A stretch of 64,000 bases of DNA from Gerris lacustris (lineage: Eukaryota; Arthropoda; Insecta; Hemiptera; Gerridae), in contig OX578276.1 in the NCBI GenBank assembly GCA_951217055.1, forward strand, positions 120,598,979 through 120,662,978, in the 5' to 3' direction. Both the position numbers and the translations under genes were made by a program. The notes below the pieces were generated by a model that did not search any database, was not told the DNA's origin, and worked only from the letters and a program-made list of their open reading frames with translations. How positions within the stretch are numbered: position 1 is the stretch's first letter; the number at the start of each line of letters is the position of its first letter. This document shows, piece after piece, positions 21,590 through 31,826 of the stretch.

Positions 21590-21720
21590 TACGGTACGCA
21601 ACTCGTGCGAAAACGGCATTTTGCATTGCTCGTGTGGTTTTACTACCCTCGCTATCGCTCGGGTTCAAACACCACACTCGCATGCAAAATGCTACTTTCC
21701 GCACTCGACGCGTAATGTAC
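21590..21720. repeat. Imperfect inverted repeat with GC-rich arms
   Basis: GTACGGTACGCAACTCGTGC and GCATTTTGCATTGCTCGTGT on the left pair with GCATGCAAAATGC, CCGCACTCGACGCG and AATGTAC on the right, around CCCTCGCTATCGCTCGGGTT. The arms are about 55 bp and the whole is much GC-richer than its surroundings. Nothing coding is seen. Confidence 0.7.
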
Positions 21721-21885
21721 TATTTCTAACTCCTCCATATATAATTAGTTAGCATTGTGTACTAAGCAGTGTGATTTTATAATTTATTCTTAATGAAAAG
21801 CGTAAGGAACTTTTTTCCTAACGGGTGTCCCGCGACACCACATGTACTTTTTTTTCTTCTAAAATTTCATCTGTAGAATATGGCC

Positions 21886-21887
<2 letters not shown>

Positions 21888-21926
<39 letters not shown>
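21888..21926. repeat. Poly-T tract
   Basis: Roughly 39 uninterrupted T residues, about 40 bp after the family X 3' end. Confidence 0.95.
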
Positions 21927-21928
<2 letters not shown>

Positions 21929-22116
21929 GATGACCATTTGTTACCTCGCTTTACTTGATATAATTTATATTTCACATCTTATTTTTAAACAATATTTTAG
22001 ATTGACTATGGTTTAATTGTTGCCCCATTAAGCGATATTATCCAGTGGACGCTAGAAGAATTGTAGTGACATTAGGATATTGCACCCTAACCTCTATTAT
22101 ATGGTTAAACACCCTT

Positions 22117-22374
22117 AAGGTGCGTTTACATGATGCTAGGTAGACAGTAGGCTGGAGAGTCAACTCGCATGCTGGTTAATATTCTAAACTGTATTGAAAA
22201 TAGAAAAGTTCTTTTTTAGCACTCGTACGGTAATAAGTTGGAAGATGTCTGAGTCAACTGTTTTAACACTCTCTGCATGTGTTTTGTTTACTCGGTGCCA
22301 TTAAGAGGCGTATGCTGCGCGTACCCAAGACAGTGCACTCGTACCAGTCAACTCACATCGTGTAAACGCCGCTC
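22117..22374. mobile_element. MITE-like element with GGCGTTTACA-type ends
   Basis: The left end is AAGGTGCGTTTACATGATG; the right end, inverted, is AGAGCGGCGTTTACACGATG. Inside the ends AGTCAACTCRCAT occurs on both sides (about 22159 and 22347). Length is about 258 bp. No clear target duplication was found, so the superfamily is not assigned. Confidence 0.55.
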
Positions 22375-23480
22375 TAGAGGGTGTGAGGAGGACTACCCTG
22401 CCATCACTACCCACGGTAAAGATATCACTAGGGTTAGTGACAAGTTTAATGCTTTTTGGTGTCACCCCAGCCGACATGATCTTGAAATTTTCTTTAACTT
22501 ATTTAATTCTTTGGAAATATGATTGGAATTGGTTTAAAGGGCTTGTTTGTACTACTGTGCTGATCTCGGATTTTCCAAATATTAACAAATATTAGGAAAG
22601 TGGATTGTGATTGAATAACATATGTTTGTTAATTTAATGCCGTAACCCAAATTATATTAACATTTTTACGAATGAAGTAGGAAGACAAGAGGAACCTGTA
22701 AAATATGCAACATTTTGAAGAAACTCAGTTAAAAGTTATATTTCATGGTTGATATCAAAATTGTTGATTTTTATGTCGCCAGACACAGCACGTGATAGAA
22801 ATTATCTTTTATCCCATTGCCACAATCCATTGCATCATATTCAATAAATATCCACTCCTACACGTAACTGCAGTTAAACAGAAATGTCACTTGCACCCCT
22901 TGGCAATACATTACAAACTAATTTAGAATATTAATAGGAAGTGAGAACAAAAATATGCTCATACAAAGAACAAGTTAGAAAGTTCTTTAGAGTTAGAGAG
23001 TAGATTGCATATTTTTTAGAAACGATCTTTGAACAAGAAATAATAAACAGATAAATATGATAAGTCCAGAGAAATTTGAATGCCATTATAAAAAGTTAAA
23101 TACGCGATATTCGACTCTAATCAGATTCACAACTAAATATTGTATTAAACATTGTAAGTATTGTTTCTCAAGGAAGAAAATTTCCAGGATATCTATGTTA
23201 AATTATTTAACATATATGTTTTATAGAGACAAATACATTTTTATTTTATTTGTTTAATGGTACACGTGGAAGCAAAAAGAACATTACTGTTTTGTTTGAT
23301 GGTACCCAATGCGGTAACAAAAGTTTTGTTATTATATGTTTTAGAATAGTGCTGCCAGGTGTTACACCTTAAATTGTCTCCCCACAAGGAATAGTTTTTT
23401 AAACTACTTATTCTTGAGGGTACAATAATAATGTGTCAGAAAAACTATTATGTAAAAATTATCATAATGTACCAATTTAT
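22375..23480. other. No gene recognised
   Basis: The stretch 22390-22530 is less AT-rich and has overlapping frames with no known motif. The remainder is AT-rich. Confidence 0.35.
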
Positions 23481-23695
23481 TTCTCCCGAGCTTACTAAAG
23501 GTAGCAGGAAGCATTGTGATCATTCTAAAGATATTTTTTTAATGTTTCTCTTAATACCAATTTTTCTCCTCTGAAATGTCTTTCACACATCGTCTTTGAA
23601 CATTTTTTCGTCCGGGCGTTTCATAACATGGGCATGTAAACAACTTGTCCAATTTTTATGAAATTTGAAAGGCATGTAAAAGTAAGACTTACTTC
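23481..23695 (+). mobile_element. Family A, degenerate 5' fragment
   Basis: TCCCGAGCTTACTAAAGGTA and GCAGGAAGCATTGTGATCAT match the family A start; the rest has decayed and runs into the jockey insertion. Confidence 0.55.
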
Positions 23696-23701
23696 TTACC
23701 T

Positions 23702-24303
23702 CGGAGAATAAAAATTAATGAAAACAAAAGTGTCCATGTGACGTTTAGTTTAAGACATGGCATATGTGAACCAATATTCCTTAACCAAATTCCTATCCCT
23801 CACTCCAGTTCTATTCGCTACCTTGGATTTCACCTAGACTGCCGTTTGACCTGGGCACACCACACGAAACTTAAACTTAAACGACAAGACTGCAACCGAC
23901 GCTACAAACTTTTACATAGACTTCTACACTATACATCTAAACTCAGCACACATAACAAATTGCTCATATATAACACAATAATTAAGCCCATATGGTCATA
24001 CGGTATTGAACTCTGGGGTTGCACCAAGCGTTCCAACTCCTATCGTATCGAATCCCTACAGTCCAAAATCCTAAGAAGAATAGTTAACGCTCCTTTTTAT
24101 GTTTCTAACATCACCCTTCACAATGACCTTAAAGTCCCTTTCGTCCACGACCTAGCCATATCCCGTTACAAATCCTTTCATGACTCCATATCCCAACATC
24201 CCAATCCTTTAATCCAGAACCTATAATTATACCATTCATTCCTGGAAATCCTCCTAGAGGTCTAAAGAGGCAGTGGCCACGCGATTTATTGAACTATACT
24301 TAA
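23702..24303 (+). pseudogene. jockey-type LINE reverse transcriptase, C-terminal part
   Basis: The open frame reads RRIKINENKSVHVTFSLRHG, then IPIPHSSSIRYLGFHLD, then LLIYNTIIKPIWSYGIELWG and ending with a K-R-Q-W-P-R-D-L-L motif. The order INENKSVHVTF, YLG-x-x-LD, KPIW-YGIELWG is characteristic of the post-catalytic thumb and tail of jockey-clade retrotransposon polymerases. The catalytic YADD motif and the endonuclease lie upstream in the family and are missing. One frame change near 24218-24226 separates the last 26 codons from the rest; after that the frame ends at TAA 24301-24303. It is a dead, 5'-truncated copy. Confidence 0.85.
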
Positions 24304-24480
24304 CCATTTTTTTTTATTATTTTTTATTTGTGTAATATCTCAAGTGTGAGTACTGTTAATGGACAGTCCCTCACTTCATGTCAATCATTTCATTGTAACA
24401 ACAAGCATCAAAATTGCTTATAACATGTGTATTATGTAGTTGCAATTTTCAAATAAAATTAAAAAAACAAAAAAAACGTG
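23703..24480 (+). mobile_element. 5'-truncated jockey-clade LINE insertion
   Basis: The coding remnant is followed by a 3' UTR, AATAAA at 24452 and an A-rich tail to about 24477. TTACCTC is found on both sides (23696-23702 and 24481-24487), a likely 7-bp target duplication. The 5' truncation is what reverse transcriptase drop-off would produce. Confidence 0.82.
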
Positions 24481-24611
24481 TTACCTCAAACATGTTACTA
24501 CCTTAAAACATGTTACTCTCAAGTTAGAAATTGAACGAATCTTTACGGTTTGCCATTTCAAGATTGTCCTAAAGGTAATAAGTCACTTAGCTGGGTAATA
24601 TTAAAAATAGC

Positions 24612-25205
24612 CTGCCAATTAGTGTGGCACATAGCTCCTTCGCATCCTATCACGTACTTTATTGATTTTATGCTTTTGCAAGCCATTATTGTCCAATTAA
24701 TTTAATTGTTTCCCCCGTTTTTTTAATATGTCAAAATTGTTTTTATTTTTTACATGAATTAAAGTATCAATTAAGCAAAAGTTCAAGAGCACAGACGGTC
24801 GAAATTATTCTAGTGCTATCTGTGGTCTACTTTCGACAAACTATCTAAATATCATAAAAATCAGATGTGTACTTTTGAAGATATATAGGTGTAAATAAAT
24901 GAAATTTTATACGCATGTTGAAAAGAAACAAATGGGCACAGAAGGTTGAAACTTGTGTGAGACCAACAATAGGCTAAGCATGACCTACCATACAAATCTT
25001 ATTAAAATCGGACGTGAAGTTTTTACGGTATGTTGGTTCGCAACAATTGAGCGACAGACAGACCGACTGACAGAAACGGAACCAAAAATGTTCCCTGATG
25101 TCTGAAACGGATTTCAGTATTTGAATTTTTGAAAGTGGAGTCATAAAATATTTTTGTTTTTCAGAACGATCACATAGCTTCCGTTACCTTCGGTAAGCTC
25201 GGAAT
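24612..25205 (-). mobile_element. Family A element, inverted, near full length
   Basis: It runs from CTGCCAATTAGTGTGGCACA to CCGTTACCTTCGGTAAGCTC plus GGAA. Internal segments follow the family order, including GATTTTTATGATATTTAGAT-like text inverted and CTTTTGAAGATATATAGGTG. Confidence 0.85.
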
Positions 25206-25282
25206 CAATATCAAAATGACTAACTGCTTTAACTATGTTAATAATTTTCAATATGATTTTATAACTAGGCATCGCGTGGCTC

Positions 25283-25600
25283 TATCATTGAAGCGAGCGA
25301 ATAGTAATAAATATGTATTGAATATTGAAAAAAAAGATAAGCATGAATGAGTTGATAAATAAAGGGTATGATAGTAGTACAGCAGCATAAGATATCAGTA
25401 AAAACATTGTTTTTTTTCTCCATAAAACGTTTAGGTCCGCATTAATAGTTTTAACGATCTTTATTAATTTATAGCGGTGTCGCTGTTGGTTTTACTACAA
25501 AATGTTATTTAAAAAAATGTTCGTCTCATCAAATAGATAAAGTTAGAATTTTCTCCTGTCCTGAAATTCCAATTTAAGTTTTTACTCAGGTTATCGTCGT
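25283..25600 (-). mobile_element. Family X fragment, inverted
   Basis: Read inverted it contains GACGATAACCTGAGTAAAAA, ATTTCAGGACAGGAGAAAAT, CTATTTGATGAGACGAAC, CACCGCTATAAA and a stretch ending ATATTCAATACATATTTATT and CTCGCTTCAATGAT. These match 18955-19080 and 21070-21140 of copy 3. Both termini are missing. Confidence 0.7.
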
Positions 25601-26537
25601 ACGTTTCAGACAGACACGGAGCATATTTCGTTGAATGTAGGTAGCTCGCTTCAATTAATAGGATACGGTAAAATTGCTTACTCGAAGCAATTTCATTGAA
25701 AGATTACTTAATAAATAATGCAAAAAGTAGAAATTTATTTTATACTAATGGCCTTCATTATTGGCTTAATCATGGAGATGAAGGCCAGTTGATCAGATCA
25801 GGCCCAGTTGAAGACTGGTGGTTGGAAAGACGGGTTAAAATATTTATTCAAAAAGGTAAGAGGATCGAGAGAGGGAGGAAACAAGTAGCTTAAATTATAT
25901 GTTGAGTCAGGAACAAGATAAGAGTGTGCGGAACGAACTGCAGGAAACGACCGAACAGTTTTACAGCCTAGCTGTATTTATAATAATATGTTCTGGCAAT
26001 GTAAACCTTTAATACACAACTATTTAATTTTGGGTATATGCTACTATTCTATGAGGAAATAGTTGCTGTTGGCAATAACAAATATGTTAAGTCACACTTT
26101 GAAATGTTACATGACAGTTTCCTACTAATCTGTTAAATAACATGCTAATTTAAAATCAATGAAAGTGCTAATACTATCAAAAGAACAGTTTAAACAAAAA
26201 AAGAGCAGTAAACATCTTGCGTGTGGCACAAATTCATATATTCGTCTAAACGTATCGTGGCTTATTGCTACGACTTTATTTCTTCTTTCCCAAAACGAAA
26301 AGCTTAGCTCAATCGATATCAGTTATTTTATTAAGCCCATTTAAAAAATATCAGATACTTCAAGAGTGAGAGAGAGAGAGGGTGGGGTGGGGGGGGGGGT
26401 ATATAGCAAAAGGTCATATATTTTATTACACCCTTAACTTTAATATTATTTATATTCGTTAAATATTAATATCTAGCTTATTCTTACTCTCATTTTGGCT
26501 ATAAATTTTAAGATAAACTATTGATGGGAAAAGACTA

Positions 26538-26541
<4 letters not shown>
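25601..26541. other. No recognised gene; one unidentified frame
   Basis: A frame at 25696-25893 (MKDYLINNAKSRNLFYTNGL, then GDEGQLIRSGPVEDWWLERR) has fairly mixed composition, but I recognise no family and it has no supporting context. A G-run follows at about 26385-26400. Confidence 0.25.

Positions 26542-26573
<32 letters not shown>
26542..26573. repeat. (TA)n microsatellite
   Basis: About 16 TA units. Confidence 0.95.
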
Positions 26574-26577
<4 letters not shown>

Positions 26578-26689
26578 TATATATATAATTTTTTGTATAT
26601 TTTTACAAATTTAAATGTGTGTAAATAAATCAACAGAAATATGTCGTATACTTATTGTAATGCATGTGAATCTCTTCTTACTTAGCCAT

Positions 26690-27030
26690 CGCGTGCATAA
26701 AACACAATTCAATTGGCATATATTGGACTTATTTCCTACCAGTCCGTATCAGAGCATTATTGTCTTTACAATCTGACACCACCTACTTCGATCTTGACTA
26801 ATTGTATTTATATCCTGATAGTCTGTCTCAAGGTATTTTCAATCTCCCGATGATCTCGTTATTTACGGGTTCCACACTTAAGCCTTTCTTTTATTGGTTC
26901 TTCTCGCTACATCCAGCCCTATTTCCGATCTTTTACTTGTAGTTCGAAGGACGTTTGTTCCGCTCTTTTCCACAGGCCTTTATTATTGATCATATCTCGC
27001 CAAAAACTTACCTACTTTTTTTTCGTAAAC
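26690..27030 (-). pseudogene. LINE C-terminal remnant (RTE/BovB-like), decayed
   Basis: On the minus strand, across frame changes, one reads NNKGLWKRAEQTSFELQVKD, then a W-N-P near K-R-K, and later QDRSRWCQIVK. The pattern of W-x-x-x-x-Q-x, then W-N-P-G-K-R-K-R-G-R-P, then D-R-x-x-W-R is that of the tail of RTE/BovB-like or related LINE proteins in insects. Stops are frequent and no reverse transcriptase motifs are readable. It is an old 3' fragment. Confidence 0.4.
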
Positions 27031-27168
27031 AGCGGTTAATAAAGACTTTTAGATGCTTTTCTATCCCTTTCGTCATATTTCATAATGTGATACGTGATTA
27101 AATAGGCAGTAAGCTTAATCTTGCTTTTAAGATTATGTTACTCCTTCATAGAGGGTAAACCTGAACGT

Positions 27169-27505
27169 AAAAATCGGTCCGAGACAACTCAGACAAACTC
27201 TCTCATCTAAAAGTTCATAATTACTTAGCCCAGTGTTTTCCATTTATGAGTTTTCGGGTTTTCGTGGCCACATTTAATTATTATTGAACATAATTCAAAA
27301 TTTATCATAAAAGTGACAATTTGACATAAAAATTACTGCTCTTCGGCGAGTAATCGAACTCAGCCTCTCTCCGTCCGCGGTTAAAGCTCTCAGGAACTAG
27401 ATTTTTCACGGGAAAATGGCTTATATCGTTAGATGCGTATTTAAATGGACTACATTTTAGATTTTTTTAATCAAAATCGTTGGATCAGTTTTCGAAAAAT
27501 AATTT
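27169..27505 (-). mobile_element. Family B, 3' part, inverted
   Basis: It begins AAAAATCGGTCCGAGACAAC (inverted 3' end), has the B-box region inverted (GTAATCGAACTCAGCCTCTC), and breaks off where a family A copy starts at 27507. The 5' half is missing. Confidence 0.75.
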
Positions 27506-27506
27506 C

Positions 27507-28072
27507 GCTTCCGAGCTTACTAAAGGTATCGGAAGCTGTCATTCTGAAGAACAACATTTTTTTTTTCACGAAAGTATTTGGTTTCATGTCTGTCTGTTGG
27601 TCTGTCGGTTTGACTGTCGCTAAATTTTTGCGAACCAACATATTTAAAAACTACCCGTCCGATTTTAATGAAATTTGTATTGTAGGTCATAATTAGCCCA
27701 TATACGTTTCAACCTTCTGCTCCTGTTTCTCCTTTTCACTCTGTTCCTTGCATTTGTTTCTCTGCAACATGCGCACAAACATACATTTATTTAAACCTAT
27801 ATCTTTAAATGTACTTACCTGATTTATATGAAATTTGAATAGTTTGTCAAAAGTAGCCTGCGGATAGCCCCAGATTAATTTCAACTGCCTGCCCTCTTTA
27901 ACTTTTTCTTAATTGATACTTTAATTCATGTAAAAAAACAAAATAATTTTGACAGATTTAAAAAAACGGAGGTAACAGTTAAATAAATTATACAGTAAGG
28001 GGTTGTAAAAGCATAAAAACAATATATTATGTAATAGGATGTGAGATAACTATGCACCCCACTCATTGGCAG
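27507..28072 (+). mobile_element. Family A element, plus strand, complete
   Basis: It starts GCTTCCGAGCTTACTAAAGG with GGTATCGGAAGC, has the GAACCAACATATTTAAAAAC and GATTTTAATGAAATTTG core, and ends ATAACTATGCACCCCACTCA TTGGCAG. Total about 566 bp. It directly abuts the family B piece. Confidence 0.85.
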
Positions 28073-28202
28073 AGAATATTTTACTAAAACAATTGAAGAT
28101 ATCTTGCAAATATGTTTATAAATTAAGACAAGAAGAAATTAGGATATAACAAGAAAAGCAACTGGTCTAAGTAAGAATGACTTCAATAATAATATTGAGA
28201 AG

Positions 28203-29612
28203 TTGAACCATTATCAACCACCAGTAACCAATAAATTCCCCCATTAACTAACAGTAACCTCCACGAAACATTTGAAAAAAGGGTTAGTTGCTTATATATT
28301 TGGTTGCTTAACAACCTTTAACATTTATAACATGCCTAAAAATAACAATAAAAATCTAAAATTAAAAAATATGCTGGGGGGGGGGGATAACAAAAAAGAC
28401 CCTATAACAGCAGTAAATCGGGACTATAACCCAAAAAAAACAAAAATAAAAAACAGCAGTAAATTTACAATTTTTGGTGTTAAAGTGTTTTATGTTTTTT
28501 TTAACCCTTTAGGTTCCGAAAACAGATTTACAAAAAATCTTTTTTTTGAGAACTTTAAATGTTTTTGAAAAAAAAAAACAAACAATACTTTTCCTACTAT
28601 TAGTAGTGAGGAAAAGTAAAAATAAAGTAAAGAAAAAAACCACCATTTTTGCAAATAACGATTTAATAATACAAGTAAAGAATATTATATAATTATAAAT
28701 GAAATGTTATAATTAGAATGATAAAATTATAATATATAAAATAAAGCAAAGAATACAAGAAAAGAAATTATAATCTTGGAATTTTTGGTTCATATGGCTC
28801 ATCAACCTCATGACTTTCTACAACATAAGTAAAGTCTTCGATACCTTCATCCTCTTGGGTAAAAATTTGATCGATTATGGAAAAATATCTTCATCCTCAG
28901 CATCATTTTCCTTTGGGTCTGTGTCAGGAGAATTTTCACATGCATGACCTGAACAATGCTTTCTATAACGGAGCATTTCAGTCCAGCTTTTTTGCAGCTC
29001 CATACCACGTTACACCCTTTCATTCATTTACAAGAAATTATTTGTAGCAAATGATCTGGAGTTACGTTTTGTATTGTTTTAATCGGGATTAGCCCGTTTG
29101 AGCTAGAAGTCCAGCTCCAATGCAAAAGATTCTTTTGTCTTCCCAACCATAACTGAACCTGATGGTAGGTACGTAATGCATGATATCGGGCTGCGTCTCT
29201 TGTAGGTAGTCTGGCTAGGTGAAACTTATGTTTTGTCACTGATTTTGTAAATAGTTTATATCGGAGATCGTCCAGTGACTAAAGAATGGGACAAAACAAT
29301 GTTCACCTGCTTCAGCAATTTGGTTTGCTGTCTGAGTGTCTGAATACACTTACTATTTCAGTTAAAAATTGTGTGTTTTTTTGCTTTACTTAATTTTTTT
29401 TTTTAAATTATGGTTATACAACACTATTAACCAAAATTAATCACTTTATCTTAAAAGTAAGCACCCCTAACTATTACTAACCTCGTCTAACCCTTGTTTT
29501 AGTTAGTTATGTTTAGTAACGTTTATTGTTGGTTAGTGTCGGTTATTAATGGTTAGTGGCGGTTAGTATTGGTTACTAGTGGTTATTAGTTGTGGTTAGA
29601 TGTGGTTATTTG
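28203..29612. mobile_element. Possible transposon: inverted GGTTA clusters around a pseudogene
   Basis: On the left (28203-28262) the inverted strand reads TTATTGGTTACTGGTGGTTG. On the right (29500-29612) the plus strand reads AGTATTGGTTACTAGTGGTT within a run of about eight GGTTA-containing units (GGTTAGTGTC, GGTTATTAAT, GGTTAGTGGC and so on). The two clusters are inverted relative to each other and enclose the cysteine-rich pseudogene. Such multi-unit ends would be unusual. No target duplication is certain, so the element call is tentative. Confidence 0.45.
28768..29350 (-). pseudogene. Cysteine-rich protein of unknown function, decayed C-terminal half
   Basis: On the minus strand, in order: DTQTANQIAEAGEHCFVPFF; then SLDDLRYKLFTKSVTKHKFH; then LARLPTRDAARYHALRTYHQ and VQLWLG; then DHLLQIISCK; then SCKKAGLKCS; then KHCSGHACENSP; and an acidic tail ending EPYEPKIPRL with a TAA at 28768-28770. 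At least three frame changes and two in-frame stops separate these. I remember many insect proteins with this order: a LDDLRY-type region, LPPT-AA-H-R-Y-QVQ-WLG, and a terminal CKK-GL-CS/C-x-x-C-x-G cluster. They are usually annotated as uncharacterised and occur in many copies. The cysteine cluster resembles a CXC-type zinc-binding motif. It is not functional here. Confidence 0.65.
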
Positions 29613-30002
29613 TACTTTCATAGGTAGAATATACCCTAAAAATCTGACTGGGGGGATGGGATAAAAAAAATAGACCCCTGTCATCTGCAGAAAAAAATGT
29701 GATTTTCGAAATTTTCAAAAAAATATTGCATCTTTGAAGCTCCATATTTCGGAAAGTATAGGGATAAGGAAAAAAAGTTCCGTTTGAAAATTGTTGAGAA
29801 TTTAGTGCTCTACAAGAAAAATAAGAACACTTTTTTTCAGGACATATAGGTAAAGAGTTATAAAGAAAAAACACTAATGATTCTTTTAACAATGTCTAGG
29901 TACATACAATATACGAAAAACAAAAAGTTTTTATGACCTTTGTAAGGTAAAATGTACTTGTCGACTGGACTATTATTTCCAACACAGTAACAATATAAAT
30001 AG
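29613..30002. other. No gene; repeat-like text
   Basis: AAAATTTTCAAAAAAATATT, AGCTCCATATTTCGGAAAG and GAGAATTTAGTGCTCTACAA look like dispersed repeat sequence, but no second copy exists in this window to delimit it. Confidence 0.3.
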
Positions 30003-30280
30003 TTACATTTATTTAAACCTATATATTCAAAAGTTGGTACTTATATGATTTTTATAAAATTTTGATGGTTCGTCGAAAGTGGCCCGCAGATAGCAATTTA
30101 AACCGTCTGCACTTCTTAAATTTTGCCAAATTGATACTTTAATACAAGTAAAAAAATCAAAACAATTTTTACAGATTTAAAAAACGGGGGAATAATAAAA
30201 TAAATTGGATATTAATAGGTTTAAAAGGATACATAAATTAAATTTTACGATATAGGACGCGAGGAAGCTATGTGCCACAC
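30003..30280 (+). mobile_element. Family A, 3' half
   Basis: From ACATTTATTTAAACCTATAT to GAGGAAGCTATGTGCCACAC. The terminal TTGGCAG is missing because the next piece (family B) begins there. Confidence 0.75.
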
Positions 30281-30454
30281 ATTGCTTCCTGTTTTGGTAC
30301 GTTTAGGTACCACGCGTCTGCAAAGATGACAGACAGAAATTTGTTTTAAAAAACACTAATTTGGACTCAGGGGACCTCAAAACGTGTAAAATCATCAAAA
30401 TATGTAAATCGAATTTTCGCGTAATCACAATACTTTCTCATTATTTGAGAAAGT
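30281..30454 (-). mobile_element. Family B, 5' part, inverted
   Basis: Contains GACTCAGGGGACCTCAAAAC, AATCGAATTTTCGCG and the terminal ACTTTCTCATTATTTGAGAAAGT hairpin, in inverted family B order. Confidence 0.72.
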
Positions 30455-31363
30455 GAAAAATGTAGGCATAAAACTTAATGCTGGTTTTGAAGTCTGCTTC
30501 AGTCTCGCCCATCTTTGAAACAATGCTGTCATATAGGTAAAATGTTTTACCTTATCTATAGGTCTTCGCCAATGAAGAACATTCTATTATTCTCTGAGTA
30601 AATCCTCATTTTTTTGGATTATCATTTTTTTTAGCCCAGCCCTTCTTTCTTCTTTATTCAGGCATTTCGCTTTAGCTGCATATCACCTATTCTCCGGTCG
30701 ACAAGAAGATGTCATACACGCGAGATTAAGGTCCTCTAGCCTTTCTCTCAGGCTCTATTGTATTTCTCTCTTATTGTGTAATACTAATGATGAAGCTATT
30801 GTGTTGGTAACATACAAAAAGGAAAAACTTTTTTTTACCTATATACTCGTATCTAAGGAGTCCCAAATTGGTTTACTTTTAAAATATACATTACATGTCA
30901 TAGAATAGTTTAGTGGGGAAATAACAATCCACAGGTTTGAACTACGAGTAACAGCTTATTAATTAATGAGTTAATAAATTATACGTGCTAGTTTTTTGTA
31001 TTATCGAACCATGTTTTTGAATTTCTCTGAATGTGTTTAATATTATAGCAAGAATTTCTACCCTACACGTTAATGACAAATGGAGTTTTACTTTGTAACT
31101 AATCCTCGTTAAAACTTTCCTTTATTATATATATAACATACATCGACGTATTACTCTAAACAATGGTAATAACATTTTTTTTACTTTTATTAAGCCTATA
31201 CATTCTTTTTCCTATTTGACAACAAAAATTCAAATGTTTAATACTTACTACATTTATTTTCTTTAACTCTGTCATATACACCTTTTATTTAATGAGAAAG
31301 TGCAGTCATAGGGTTTAGAAATTAATTTTTCATAGACCCACTTTTTAAGTCCACATAAATTTT
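30455..31363. other. No gene recognised
   Basis: Mixed AT-rich sequence. Near 31296-31320 ATTTAATGAGAAAGTGCAG recalls a decayed family B start. Confidence 0.35.
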
Positions 31364-31670
31364 GCTTCCAAGTTTACCCAAGGTAACGGAAGCTTGTGAT
31401 CATGCTATGTGATGGTGTTGGAAGAGCGAAAATAGTTCATGGCTCCTATCTCAAAAATTCGAAGACAGAAATCCGTTTCAAACATTAGGGATCACTTTTG
31501 GTTCTATGCGTGTCTGTCGCACAATTTTTGCGAACCAACATATCTTAAATACTGCACGTCCCACTTTTATGAAATTTGGATGCTAGGTCATAATAAGCCC
31601 ATTATTGGTCCTATATAAGTTTTAACCTTCTGCGCACATTTGTTTCTCTACCGCATGCAATAAAATTGTA
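31364..31670 (+). mobile_element. Family A, 5' half
   Basis: Starts GCTTCCAAGTTTACCCAAGG, continues through the GTCTGTCGCACAATTTTTGC and ATGAAATTTGGATGCTAGGT segments to the CTCTACCGCATGC region, then stops. Confidence 0.75.
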
Positions 31671-31826
31671 AAAAAAACTTTATGCATCCTTAACAAAACT
31701 TGTCCTTACGCGGTGTATTTAATTTAATAATTAGTGAAAACATAAATAATTAGTGGAGATAAATGGTTCACCCTTTTTTCTTTGTACAATATTTAATTAA
31801 TTTTTTATATTGCCTTAAGTTATATA

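Larger units (their letters stand above)
18869..21847 (+). mobile_element. Family X element, copy 3, split by a hAT
   Basis: The start is GGAACGAAGTTCCTTATGAC at 18869. The end is TAAGGAACTTTTTTCCTAAC, then GGTGTCCCGCGACACC, CACATGTA and a T-run at 21847. A 1713-bp hAT (19188-20900) interrupts it; without this it is about 1.26 kb. It matches copy 1 to the region just after the hAT (ACAGGCATGT, AACCTGAT, GTGATATATTTTA). The interior then differs: it holds a strong hairpin (21253-21308), a 53-codon frame (21407-21568) and a long imperfect inverted repeat (21590-21720). Part of that interior recurs at 59320-59640 and part of the preceding segment at 25283-25600. Confidence 0.8.

Noticed and set aside
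29500..29612. Interstitial telomere repeat (insect TTAGG)
   Set aside because: Units are GGTTA plus 4-6 variable bases, with no regular 5-bp period; the inverted partner at 28203 suggests element ends instead.
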